Shown in pieces: positions 51,494 to 58,639 of a DNA stretch of 64,000 bases. Made by a program: the position numbers and the translations under genes. The notes under the pieces were generated by a model, which did not search any database, had not been told where the DNA came from, and saw only the letters and a program-made list of their open reading frames with translations. Source of the DNA: an uncultured Oscillospiraceae bacterium. Its GTDB lineage: Bacteria > Bacillota > Clostridia > Oscillospirales > Oscillospiraceae. The DNA lies in the NCBI GenBank assembly GCA_934646005.1, contig CAKUED010000014.1, forward strand, positions 1-64,000, given 5' to 3'. The stretch's first letter is position 1; each line of letters starts with the position of its first letter.

Positions 51494-51569
51494 TCCGCTG
51501 CCTCGGTTCTGAATAGAAATACAAGCTGCCCGCTTTTCTATTTGCTGAAAAAATAGCGCCCTATAAAAG

Positions 51570-51589
51570 GACAAAATTTATATTTTGTC
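51570..51589. promoter_or_regulatory. Dyad operator-like site upstream of the Rrf2 gene
   Basis: GACAAAAT and ATTTTGTC flank a TTAT centre: an 8-bp perfect inverted repeat. It shares the AAAAT-4-ATTTT core with sites at 51852 and 51905. Confidence 0.55.
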
Positions 51590-51735
51590 GCAAAAATCAA
51601 GCTATCGGCAGAAACTCTACCAAAGCAGTAGTCAAAAAATATGCTTCTATGAGCAGAACAAAATGAGCCACAAAAATGTAAGATTTGTGGCTCCGGTTTT
51701 TGTACGCTTTTTCGCAAAGGAACTAAAAAAGATTC

Positions 51736-51764
51736 TTGAAAATTCTTTCCTCGTGTGGTAATCT
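51736..51764 (+). promoter_or_regulatory. Plus-strand promoter of a short transcript
   Basis: TTGAAA (51736-51741) and TAATCT (51759-51764) are separated by 17 bases. The region downstream has a 14-codon frame with a GGGAGA site (MESGVRFLILDFAM, from 51799) and then two terminators, so only a short RNA is expected. Confidence 0.45.
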
Positions 51765-51851
51765 ATGCGTAGAATTTGGCGAAATATCGGGAGAAATCAT
51801 GGAATCCGGCGTTCGCTTCCTGATATTGGATTTTGCTATGTAATGTTTTAA

Positions 51852-51873
51852 CAACGAAATATAAATTTTGTTG
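51852..51873. promoter_or_regulatory. Dyad operator-like site, second copy
   Basis: CAACGAAAT and ATTTTGTTG around ATAA form an inverted repeat with one mismatch. It is related to the dyads at 51570 and 51905. Confidence 0.5.
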
Positions 51874-51875
51874 TT

Positions 51876-51898
51876 TGCCGGGTTTACCGGCATTTTTT
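51876..51898 (+). terminator. Terminator, first of two
   Basis: TGCCGG/CCGGCA with a 5-base loop is followed by TTTTTT. Confidence 0.8.
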
Positions 51899-51904
51899 GA
51901 AACA

Positions 51905-51922
51905 GCAAAATATAAATTTTGC
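51905..51922. promoter_or_regulatory. Dyad operator-like site, third copy
   Basis: GCAAAAT and ATTTTGC around ATAA form a perfect 7-bp inverted repeat, in tandem with the preceding dyad and terminator. Confidence 0.5.
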
Positions 51923-51923
51923 C

Positions 51924-51950
51924 GCATCGCGCATTGCGCGGTGCTTTTTT
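51924..51950 (+). terminator. Terminator, second of two
   Basis: GCATCGCGC/GCGCGGTGC with an ATT loop (one G-T pair) is followed by TTTTTT, just past the stop of the convergent recombinase gene. Confidence 0.8.
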
Positions 51951-51954
51951 GCGC

Positions 51955-52790
51955 CTATAGGACCAGCCCAAGCCGGTCAAGCTGCCGCTGGTGCTCTTCG
52001 CCGGTCGTCACCAGATAGATGCGCGTTGTCTCAATACTGCTGTGCCCCAGCACATCCGCCAGCTTCGCAATATCCCGCGTCGCGCGGTAGAACGTCTGCG
52101 CAAACAAGTGCCGGAAATTGTGCGGGAACACCCGGCTCGGCGCGATCCCCGCCGCGCGGCACAGCCGCTTGAGCTCAAACCAGATCTGCCGCCGCGACAG
52201 CCCCCGCCCCGTCCGCGTGCGGAACACCTCGCCGGACGAGATAGACTCAGACTTGGCGTAAGCCAGCAGCTTTTTAGACAATTTTCGCGGAATGAGGATG
52301 GTGCGGATTTTGCCCTTGAGCGAAATGTCCGCCCGCCCCCGCCGCGCCGCGTCCACGGTGATGTACCGCAGCTCCGAAACACGGATGCCCGTGCCGCACA
52401 GCGTTTCCATCACCAGCCCCAGCCGCCGCTGACCCGACCCCTCCGCCGTGCGCAGCAGCCGCTCGTAGTCCGTCCGCGTCAGCTCCCGCGCGTCCTCGCG
52501 GAACATCGCCCGCTGCACCCGCAGAAAGCGCAGACGGAACGGAAGCCCCGCAAATTTGCAGAAGCAGTTCACCGCCGCGAGCATCGCGTTGACGGTGCGG
52601 GCAGAGTAGCGCAGAGAGAGTTCCCCCTTCCACGCGTTCAAACCCTCCTGCGTGACCCTCGCCCGTCCAGCCACACCGCAAGCCCCAAAACCGCCCGCCC
52701 ATACTGCGCCACAGTCCCGGAAGAACGCTCTTCCGTCCGAAGCGCAAGCCGAAACGCCGAAATATCGGCCTCCGTGATAGAAAAACCCAT
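51955..52790 (-). pseudogene. Frame-disrupted XerD-like tyrosine recombinase
   Basis: From ATG 52790 the first 44 codons encode a core-binding-like N-terminus (MGFSITEADISAFRLAL, with an RTEERSSGTVAQYGRAV segment). The frame breaks near 52657-52663, and the rest continues in another frame from VTQEGLNAWKGEL. The catalytic domain is complete: Arg in CGTGIRVSEL, Lys in KGKIRTILIPRK, HNFRH, LGHSS and Tyr in TRIYLVTTGEEH. A single-base change would restore about 278 residues. Either the gene is broken or an assembly error is present. The ribosome site GGGGGG fits the ATG. Its target is unknown. Confidence 0.75.
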
Positions 52791-53033
52791 AAAAATCCCC
52801 CCATGTAAAGTTTGTCCTTTTCACTCTATATCGGGAAATTTTAGTTTCCAGCGGTAAATCTTTCCTGTAAATCCACCGCAATCGCAGAAATCCTCCCCAT
52901 TTCCGGCTGTTTTCACTAAAATTCAAACAAATTCGACAAACGCACAGAAATGAGCGAAAAAATTCTCCCCCGATTTTTTTGCATCGCCGCGCGCTCCCCT
53001 TTTCCGGCAGAAAAAGCGCGCAGTGGCTTTCGC

Positions 53034-53062
53034 TTGCTTTTGGGGCATAATTGTGGTATGAT
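53034..53062 (+). promoter_or_regulatory. Promoter of the toxin-antitoxin pair
   Basis: TTGCTT (53034-53039) and TATGAT (53057-53062) are separated by 17 bases, 22 bases before the antitoxin ATG. Confidence 0.65.
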
Positions 53063-53083
53063 CGTGATACAGGAGGTGTTATT

Positions 53084-53344
53084 ATGCCGCGTATCATTCC
53101 GATCCGTGATCTTAAAAAGACCGCCGCCATCTCGCAGATGTGCAGCGAATCCGACGAGCCCGTCTATATCACCAAAAACGGGTATGGTGACATGGTGCTG
53201 ATGAGCATGAAGGCGTATGAGGAAAAGTTTCGGATGCTGGAGCTGTATGAAGCCCTTGCTCGCGCCGAGGAGGACGTCAGCACCGGCAAAACACAGGACG
53301 CCGCCGCTGCCCTGCGCGCGCTGAGGGAGCAGTATCATGTATAG
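53084..53344 (+). CDS. Phd/YefM-family antitoxin
   Basis: The 86-residue protein has the YefM/Phd fold: an N-terminal DNA-binding part (MPRIIPIRDLKKTAAISQM) with the family segment EPVYITKNGYGDMVLMSMKAYEE and a flexible acidic C-terminus that should bind the toxin. It neutralises the ParE-like protein encoded 8 bases into its own end and probably represses the shared promoter. AGGAGG precedes the ATG at good spacing. Confidence 0.9.
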   Translation: MPRIIPIRDLKKTAAISQMCSESDEPVYITKNGYGDMVLMSMKAYEEKFRMLELYEALARAEEDVSTGKTQDAAAALRALREQYHV

Positions 53345-53645
53345 GGTCGCGATCACCGACAGCGCCGACCGCGAGCTGGCGGAGATTCTGGCGTATATCG
53401 CCGTCCATCTGCAAAATCCCGCCGCCGCGACCGTGTTCGCGGACGAGGTGCTGTCCGTCTATGCAGCTCTGGAGCAGACGCCGTATATGTACGAGCTTTC
53501 GCACAATCTCCGTTTGCACCGAATGGGCTATCACAAGGTCGTCATCAAGAACTACGTGATGCTCTATCGGGTCGATGAGCAGGCAAAGACCGTGTACGTG
53601 ATGCACTTTTTCTACGGCGCACGGCAGTATGAGAAGCTGGTCTAG
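53337..53645 (+). CDS. RelE/ParE-family toxin
   Basis: The 102-residue protein matches the type II toxin fold, with VAITDSADRELAEILAYIA at the start and conserved basic residues in NLRLHRMGYHKVVIKNY and an Arg in YRVDEQAKTVYVMHFFYGAR near the end, as in ParE/RelE proteins. Relatives either inhibit gyrase (ParE) or cleave mRNA at the ribosome (RelE); which applies here is uncertain. It overlaps the antitoxin gene by 8 bases. Confidence 0.9.
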   Translation: MYRVAITDSADRELAEILAYIAVHLQNPAAATVFADEVLSVYAALEQTPYMYELSHNLRLHRMGYHKVVIKNYVMLYRVDEQAKTVYVMHFFYGARQYEKLV

Positions 53646-53656
53646 TCATTTTCTTC

Positions 53657-53706
53657 TTGACAAATGCAAATAAATATGTCATTCTAATAACAAGAATTAT
53701 TATCAT
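53657..53706 (+). promoter_or_regulatory. Promoter with Fur-box-like site before the Bfd-like gene
   Basis: TTGACA lies at 53657-53662, with an uncertain -10 near 53680-53690. The overlapping minus-strand sequence GATAATAATTCTTGTTATT (53687-53705) matches 13 of 19 positions of the classical Fur box. Iron-dependent repression is a reasonable guess. Confidence 0.45.
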
Positions 53707-53720
53707 TAGGAGGAAATGAT

Positions 53721-53924
53721 ATGGAGTTCAAAGAAAACACCGAGCTTTGCCACTGCAAGCACGTCACGCTCGCCGACATCGACCGCGCGCTTGCGCAGTC
53801 GGAGCACTTTGCCGACGTCGAGCGCGAATTTCAGGAAGTACAGAAGCTCACAAACTGCTCCACCGGCTGCGGCGGCTGCCATGACAAGATCATGGGTGTC
53901 ATCTCCGGGCTTATGAGCGGCTAA
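53721..53924 (+). CDS. Bfd-like [2Fe-2S] ferredoxin
   Basis: The 67-residue protein has the BFD-like Cys pattern: CHCKHVTLADI near residues 10-20 and CSTGCGGCHDKI near 46-57, four Cys that bind a [2Fe-2S] cluster, as in bacterioferritin-associated ferredoxin and NifU/nitrite reductase Bfd domains. It could donate electrons for iron release or act as a small redox carrier. AGGAGGAAATG provides the ribosome site. It is followed 14 bases later by a small Cys-containing protein, and the pair probably forms an iron-regulated operon. Confidence 0.85.
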   Translation: MEFKENTELCHCKHVTLADIDRALAQSEHFADVEREFQEVQKLTNCSTGCGGCHDKIMGVISGLMSG

Positions 53925-53938
53925 GAAGGAGGACAAAT

Positions 53939-54268
53939 ATGAAGATCAGTATCAATCGAGAGATCGTAGAATTTACCCCGGAAAACCCCGCCGAAGCCAC
54001 CGAGCTGGAGGCTCTGTGGATCAAAATGGCGAACTGCATTGGCAAAACAAAGCGTCTCGAGCCGATGGGCACTTATATTCCCAGCGAGGATAAAACTGCG
54101 ACGTTCCATATCGAGGGTCTCACCCGCGAGGAAGCCGGCGCTGTGCCCACCGTCCGCGCACCGTATGACACCGATGTCTACTGCCACACCTGCAACAAGA
54201 CCCTCCATGTCAAAAAAGGCGAGGTCATTCCCTTCTGCTGCGGCAGACTCATGGAGATCTTGGACTGA
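53939..54268 (+). CDS. Small Cys-rich protein of unknown function
   Basis: The 109-residue protein has a C-terminal CHTCNKTLHVKKGEVIPFCC segment (residues about 81-100) that could bind zinc or iron. The N-terminal part is acidic and mixed alpha/beta (INREIVEFTPENPAEATELE). AAGGAGG precedes the ATG, and it directly follows the Bfd-like gene. No family is recognised with confidence; a rubredoxin- or desulfoferrodoxin-like metal site is possible but unproven. Confidence 0.75.
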   Translation: MKISINREIVEFTPENPAEATELEALWIKMANCIGKTKRLEPMGTYIPSEDKTATFHIEGLTREEAGAVPTVRAPYDTDVYCHTCNKTLHVKKGEVIPFCCGRLMEILD

Positions 54269-54423
54269 AACATTGCATACTAAAGGTCAGCCAGCGGTTT
54301 TGAGCTGCCCCCCGTCAAGAGGACAGAGAAAGAATACAAAACGCTCCCGGTCAGCACTATAGCAATTTTCAATAATACAGCAGAACACTTTAACTTTTGA
54401 GAAAAAGTGATATAACAAAGGCA

Positions 54424-54457
54424 AAGAGCAGTCCACTGAGATGGACTGCTCTTTTCC
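54424..54457 (+). terminator. Terminator between convergent genes
   Basis: AAGAGCAGTCCA/TGGACTGCTCTT with a 6-base loop is followed by TTCC and more T. It ends the Bfd-like operon and faces the alcohol dehydrogenase gene. Confidence 0.85.
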
Positions 54458-54502
54458 TTTATGGTTCGGGATCTTTTCCGTCGTACCTCAAACTCTTCGA
54501 GC

Positions 54503-55561
54503 TTACTCTATCACGACCAGCGGCTTGATCAGATCCCTCGGCTTGTCCTTCATCAGCATCAGCGCCGGCTCTACGTTTTCAAGACCGGTGAATCTATGCG
54601 TGATCAGCTTTTCAGGATGGATGCGGTTCTCCATGACCAATCTCGCCAGCTTTTCAGAGCGCAGCCGTCCGCCGGGCATCAGCCCGCCGCGAAGCTGCTT
54701 ATGGCCCATACCGCAGCCCCACTCCAATCTGGGGATACCAACGCTGTCTCCCTCCCCAAGATAGTTCACGTTTCCGATGATCCCGCCCGGCTTCACGATC
54801 TCCATCGCCTGCGCAAAGGTGTCGTTGTCACCGCCAGCTACGATCACCTTGTCTACACCCATACCATGAGTCTTCTCCATGATCTGCTCGACGATCCCGC
54901 CGCTGCGGTAGTTGATGATCTGTGTAGCGCCAAACTCCAGGGCAAGATCGCAGCAGTTCTTACGAGACCCAACTGCGTAGATCCCAGCAGCGCCGCGGAT
55001 CGCCGCCGCTGCAACTGCCATCAGACCGACCGGGCCGATGCCAATGACCGCGACATTGTCGCCGAACTGGATGTCAGCCAGTTCTGCGCCGTGGAATCCC
55101 GTAGGCACCATATCCGAGATCATTGCCGCCGCCGCAAGATCCATGCCCTCCGGCAGATGCGCCAGGTTCCCATCCGCATCATTCACATGGAAATACTCTG
55201 CAAAGACGCCGTCCTTGAAGTTGGAGAACTTCCAGCCGGAAAGCATACCGCCGGAGTGCATCGCAAAGCCATCCTGCGCCTGTCTGGAGTTCCAGTCCGG
55301 CGTGATCGCAGATACCAAGACCTTATCGCCCACCTTGAAGTCACGGACAAGACTGCCGACCTCCACGACCTCGCCGACCGCTTCGTGTCCGAGGATCATA
55401 TTGGACCGTTCGCCGATCGCGCCAGCCCAGACCGTGTGTACGTCCGAGGTGCAAGGTGCCAATGCCAACGGCTTACAGATCGCATCCATAGGACCGCACT
55501 GCGGGATCTCCTTCTCGATCCAGCCGGTCGCTCCAATTTTCAACATTGCAAAACCCTTCAT
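54503..55561 (-). CDS. NADP-dependent zinc secondary-alcohol dehydrogenase (TbADH-like)
   Basis: The 352-residue protein has exactly the length of the Thermoanaerobacter brockii and Clostridium beijerinckii secondary alcohol dehydrogenases and shares many segments, for example MKGFAMLKIG, WIEKEIP, ILGHEAVGEVVEVG and RLEWGCGMGHK. Catalytic zinc ligands are Cys37, His59 and the Asp in ISDMVPTGFHG (position 150 in TbADH). The NADP site is VIGIGPVGLMAV with GSRKNC, matching the GSR phosphate-binding motif. It reduces ketones and aldehydes such as acetone or acetaldehyde. It stands alone next to gene fragments. Confidence 0.95.
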   Translation of the reverse strand: MKGFAMLKIGATGWIEKEIPQCGPMDAICKPLALAPCTSDVHTVWAGAIGERSNMILGHEAVGEVVEVGSLVRDFKVGDKVLVSAITPDWNSRQAQDGFAMHSGGMLSGWKFSNFKDGVFAEYFHVNDADGNLAHLPEGMDLAAAAMISDMVPTGFHGAELADIQFGDNVAVIGIGPVGLMAVAAAAIRGAAGIYAVGSRKNCCDLALEFGATQIINYRSGGIVEQIMEKTHGMGVDKVIVAGGDNDTFAQAMEIVKPGGIIGNVNYLGEGDSVGIPRLEWGCGMGHKQLRGGLMPGGRLRSEKLARLVMENRIHPEKLITHRFTGLENVEPALMLMKDKPRDLIKPLVVIE

Positions 55562-55611
55562 GCTTTTTCCTCCTAATTATGATGTTTTTATCCGGCATGG
55601 CTGCCGATCTA

Positions 55612-55839
55612 TCAAAACGCCTGCACAGATCCGTTTCCCGGCTTCTGCGCTGCGGTTTCTCCGATCCGTCTGGTTGCCAGCGCGCTCAGATCTGCTCTGT
55701 GCTGTACAGACAGGCTCAGTTCATCCATCCTGCTCTCTTCGACCGCTACGCCCGTGGCCGCAAACGCCTTGCGCATCGCCGCGCCTATTTTCCCCACGTC
55801 AAATTTGGCAATATCACCGCTCCGTTTTTTGATCTCCAT
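55612..55839 (-). pseudogene. ATP-cone fragment (NrdD/NrdR-like N-terminus)
   Basis: The 75-codon frame starts MEIKKRSGDIAKFDVGKIG and continues RKAFAATGVAVEES, the ATP-cone signature at the start of anaerobic ribonucleotide reductase NrdD (and of NrdR). A normal NrdD continues for about 700 residues; here the frame ends after the ATP-cone. GGAGATAAAA precedes the ATG. It is most likely a truncated remnant, although a stand-alone ATP-cone protein cannot be excluded. Confidence 0.6.
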
Positions 55840-56039
55840 TTTTATCTCCGTAAAATCAATAATAGATATTGTTTTTAGTATATTACAATATGCAGCCGCG
55901 TTTGTCAACATATAGTGGTATTCATTTTCTAAGCCACAATATATTGAGTTTTATATATAGAGAAAGAAATGCCATACATAGAAAAGCACACGCCGACGCC
56001 GTTGTGGGCAAGGAGCTTTCGTGCGTTCACTGCGTACCT

Positions 56040-56129
56040 GACGACCAGATCATCAGCCAGCCGAGCCTGACAAAAGCCATCAGAAGCCTGGAGGAGGAAT
56101 ATAACGTTCAGCTCCTAAAGAATACTTGA
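56040..56129 (+). pseudogene. LysR-family regulator fragment
   Basis: The plus-strand frame ends with IISQPSLTKAIRSLEEEYNV and QLLKNT, an unmistakable LysR helix-turn-helix recognition segment. It stops at 56129, and no substrate-binding domain follows. The sequence before 56040 in this frame is not LysR-like. It is a remnant left near the nrdD-like fragment. Confidence 0.7.
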
Positions 56130-56148
56130 ATTACGCTTTTTTATCGGT

Positions 56149-56185
56149 GCAAAGAAGCTCCTTACTGCCGTGGCAGTCGGGAGCT
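56149..56185 (-). terminator. Terminator of hcp
   Basis: On the minus strand AGAAGCTCC pairs with GGAGCTTCT around an inner ACTGC/GCAGT hairpin, followed by TTTGC. The U run is short. Confidence 0.6.
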
Positions 56186-56194
56186 TCTGTTGGC

Positions 56195-57790
56195 TTACTT
56201 GAGCAGCGTCTTCAGATCTGCCTCCGGCGTGGTGATGGGGGCGATGCCGAAGTGCTCGACCAGATAGTTCAGCACATTCGGCGAGAGGAACGCCGGGAGC
56301 GTCGGACCGAGGCGGATGTTTCGGATGCCCAGATGCAGCAGCGTCAGCAGGATGCACACCGCCTTCTGCTCATACCACGAGAGCACCATCGAAAGCGGCA
56401 GATCATTCACACCGCAACCGAACGCGTCCGCAAGCGCGAGGGCGATCTGGATGGCGCTGTAGGCGTCGTTGCACTGGCCCACGTCCATCAGCCGCGGCAG
56501 TCCGCCGATCGTGCCGAGATCGAGGTCATTGAAGCGGTACTTGCCGCAGGCGAGCGTCAGCACCACGGTGTCCGGCGGGGTCTGCTTCACAAATTCCGTG
56601 TAGTAGTTCCGCCCCGGGCGCGCGCCATCGCAGCCCGCGACCAGGAAGAAGTGCCGGATCGCGCCAGATTTCACCGCGTCCACGACCTTGTCCGCCACAC
56701 CCAGCACCGCGCCGCGCGCAAAGCCCGTCGTCACCGTGCCGCCGCCGTTGATGCCAGTGAATGGCTTGTCCTCGTTGTAGCCGCCCAGCGCCAGCGCCTT
56801 TTCAATGACCGGCGTAAAATCCTTGTCCTCGCCGATGTGGGTCATTTCGGGGTAGGACACCACGGCGGTCGTGAACACGCGGTCGGCGTAGCTCGCCCGT
56901 GGGGGCATCAGGCAGTTTGTGGTGAACAGCACCGGCGCGGGGAGGTCTGCAAATTCCTTCTGCTGGTTCTGCCACGCCGTGCCGAAATTGCCCTTGAGGT
57001 GCGGATATTTTTTAAGCTCCGGGTAGCCGTGCGCGGGCAGCATCTCACCGTGGGTGTAGATATTCACGCCCTTCCCCTCGGTCTGCTCCAGCAGCAGCTT
57101 GAGGTCGTGCAGGTCGTGCCCGGAGATGACGATGAACGGTCCTTTTTCCACCGTCAGCGGGACGGTCACGGGCGTGGGCGTGCCGTAGGTCTCGGTGTTG
57201 GCTCTATCCAGCAGCGCCATGCACTGGAGGTTCTTTTCGCCGACCTCCATCGCGATGGGCAGCAGCTCGTCCATGCCCCAGTCCTCGCCCACGGCGAACA
57301 GCGCCTTGGCAAAGAAGCGGTTCACGGTGTCATCCGTATAGCCCAGCACCAGCGCGTGGTGCGCATATGCCGCCATGCCGCGCACACCGAAGAGGATGAG
57401 CGATTTCAGGCTGCGCACGTCCTCCTGCGCGTTCCAGAGCTCTGCCATGTTGTAATCGTCATTGCGCCCGCAGCGCGACGCGCAGGCGGAGCAGTTTGGG
57501 ATCAGGCGCGCCTTTTCCGCGTGCACGCGGCTAATCAGTGCCCGGATAGTCGCTTCGTTGAAGTTCACGTTCGTCACCGTCGTGAACAGCCCCTCGATCA
57601 GCAGCAGCCAGGTATCCGCGCTCACCGGCGTATCGCCGTCCGTGGCTCTCGCCAGCCCGATGAGCGCGCCGGTCAGCTCGTCCTGCAGCTTTGCCACATC
57701 GGCGGTCTTGCCGCAGACGCCGCGCTTTCCCGTGCAGCCGGTGCAGCCTGCCGTCTGCTCACACTGAAAACAGAACATTGTATTCTCCAT
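56195..57790 (-). CDS. hcp: Hybrid cluster protein (hydroxylamine/NO reductase)
   Basis: The 531-residue protein has the N-terminal Cys motif FCFQCEQTAGCTGC and GVCGK (C7, C10, C19, C26) for the first iron-sulfur cluster and later conserved Cys in CSACASRCGRNDDY and SGHDLHDL for the hybrid cluster. Hcp reduces nitric oxide or hydroxylamine and protects anaerobes from nitrosative stress. The start at 57790 follows GGAGGG. It is divergent from a Crp/Fnr regulator, and its promoter has a dyad centred at -41.5, as expected for direct activation. Confidence 0.96.
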   Translation of the reverse strand: MENTMFCFQCEQTAGCTGCTGKRGVCGKTADVAKLQDELTGALIGLARATDGDTPVSADTWLLLIEGLFTTVTNVNFNEATIRALISRVHAEKARLIPNCSACASRCGRNDDYNMAELWNAQEDVRSLKSLILFGVRGMAAYAHHALVLGYTDDTVNRFFAKALFAVGEDWGMDELLPIAMEVGEKNLQCMALLDRANTETYGTPTPVTVPLTVEKGPFIVISGHDLHDLKLLLEQTEGKGVNIYTHGEMLPAHGYPELKKYPHLKGNFGTAWQNQQKEFADLPAPVLFTTNCLMPPRASYADRVFTTAVVSYPEMTHIGEDKDFTPVIEKALALGGYNEDKPFTGINGGGTVTTGFARGAVLGVADKVVDAVKSGAIRHFFLVAGCDGARPGRNYYTEFVKQTPPDTVVLTLACGKYRFNDLDLGTIGGLPRLMDVGQCNDAYSAIQIALALADAFGCGVNDLPLSMVLSWYEQKAVCILLTLLHLGIRNIRLGPTLPAFLSPNVLNYLVEHFGIAPITTPEADLKTLLK

Positions 57791-57828
57791 CGTGTATCCC
57801 TCCATGTTGTTCTTGCGTTTCTGGGCGT

Positions 57829-57870
57829 ATTATAATAGAATAGGTTCAACAAGTCGGTTGAATTTTCAAC
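57829..57870. promoter_or_regulatory. Divergent hcp/Crp promoter region with class II Crp/Fnr-type site
   Basis: The -10 box of hcp (minus strand TATAAT, 57829-57834) overlaps a plus-strand TATAAT (57831-57836). Two dyads share an arm: TTCAAC-6-GTTGAA (57845-57862) and GTTGAATTTTCAAC (57857-57870). The second is centred 41.5 bases before the predicted hcp start. The hcp -35 box is poor, as expected for activator dependence. For the regulator gene the same sites lie after its start, suggesting autorepression. Confidence 0.65.
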
Positions 57871-57885
57871 AAAAGAGGACTTTTT

Positions 57886-58548
57886 ATGCAAGAATATTTT
57901 TCCGTCATCCGTTCCTCACCGCTCTTTTCCGGCATCTCCGAGCCGGAGCTGGCGGCAATGCTCACCTGTTTGGATGCCAGGCAGGAAAATTATCCGAAGG
58001 ACGCATTTTTGCTGCGTGCGGGCGATACGGCGGAGTCGATCGGGCTCGTCCTGTCCGGCAGCGTGCTGGTCGTGCAGGAGGATGTCTGGGGAAACCGCAA
58101 CATCCTCTCCAGGGCGGGGGCGGGTCAGAGCTTCGCCGCCGCGTATGCCTGCGCACCCGGGGCGCGGCTGAATGTGAGCGTGGTCGCGGAGACGGCGGCT
58201 GTCGTGCTGTTTCTGAACGTCAAGCGCGTACTGACCGTCTGCTCGTCCGCCTGCGCGCACCATAGCCGGGTCATCCGCAACCTGCTCGGCGAGCTGGCAA
58301 ATAAAAATCTGCGCCTTGGCGAAAAGGTCACGCAGATCAGCCAGCGCACCACGCGCGCGAAGCTCCTGTCGTATTTTTCCGCCGAGGCGCAGCGGCTTGG
58401 ACGATACGAATTTGATATTCCGTTTTCCCGGCAGCAGCTTGCGGATTATCTCGCGGTGGAGCGCAGCGGACTGTCGCTGGAGCTGGGCAAGCTGAAAAAA
58501 GAGGGACTGCTGGACTTTCACAAAAATCACTTTGTTTTGCGGATCTGA
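57886..58548 (+). CDS. Crp/Fnr-family regulator (HcpR-like)
   Basis: The 220-residue protein has an N-terminal cyclic-nucleotide-like sensor domain (residues about 1-130) and a C-terminal Crp-type winged helix (FSRQQLADYLAVERSGLSLE near 180-199). It does not show the CNMP-binding pocket RES motif, and Cys residues at 28, 88, 118 and 122 do not form the Fnr pattern, so a heme, NO or other ligand is possible as in HcpR. It is divergent from hcp and very probably controls it. AAAGAGGAC precedes the ATG. Confidence 0.88.
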   Translation: MQEYFSVIRSSPLFSGISEPELAAMLTCLDARQENYPKDAFLLRAGDTAESIGLVLSGSVLVVQEDVWGNRNILSRAGAGQSFAAAYACAPGARLNVSVVAETAAVVLFLNVKRVLTVCSSACAHHSRVIRNLLGELANKNLRLGEKVTQISQRTTRAKLLSYFSAEAQRLGRYEFDIPFSRQQLADYLAVERSGLSLELGKLKKEGLLDFHKNHFVLRI

Positions 58549-58572
58549 ATCCAGCGCCATGTGAACGATAAG

Positions 58573-58615
58573 AAAACAGGAGAAGTGCTCCGTTGGGAGC
58601 GCTTCTCCTGTTTTT
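58573..58615. terminator. Bidirectional terminator
   Basis: A 19-bp stem (58573-58591 with 58596-58614) with a GTTG loop is flanked by AAAA and TTTTT. It separates the regulator gene from the convergent metY-metA-degV operon. Confidence 0.93.
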
Positions 58616-58639
58616 CCTGTTCCGTGAAGCTGCCGTCCG

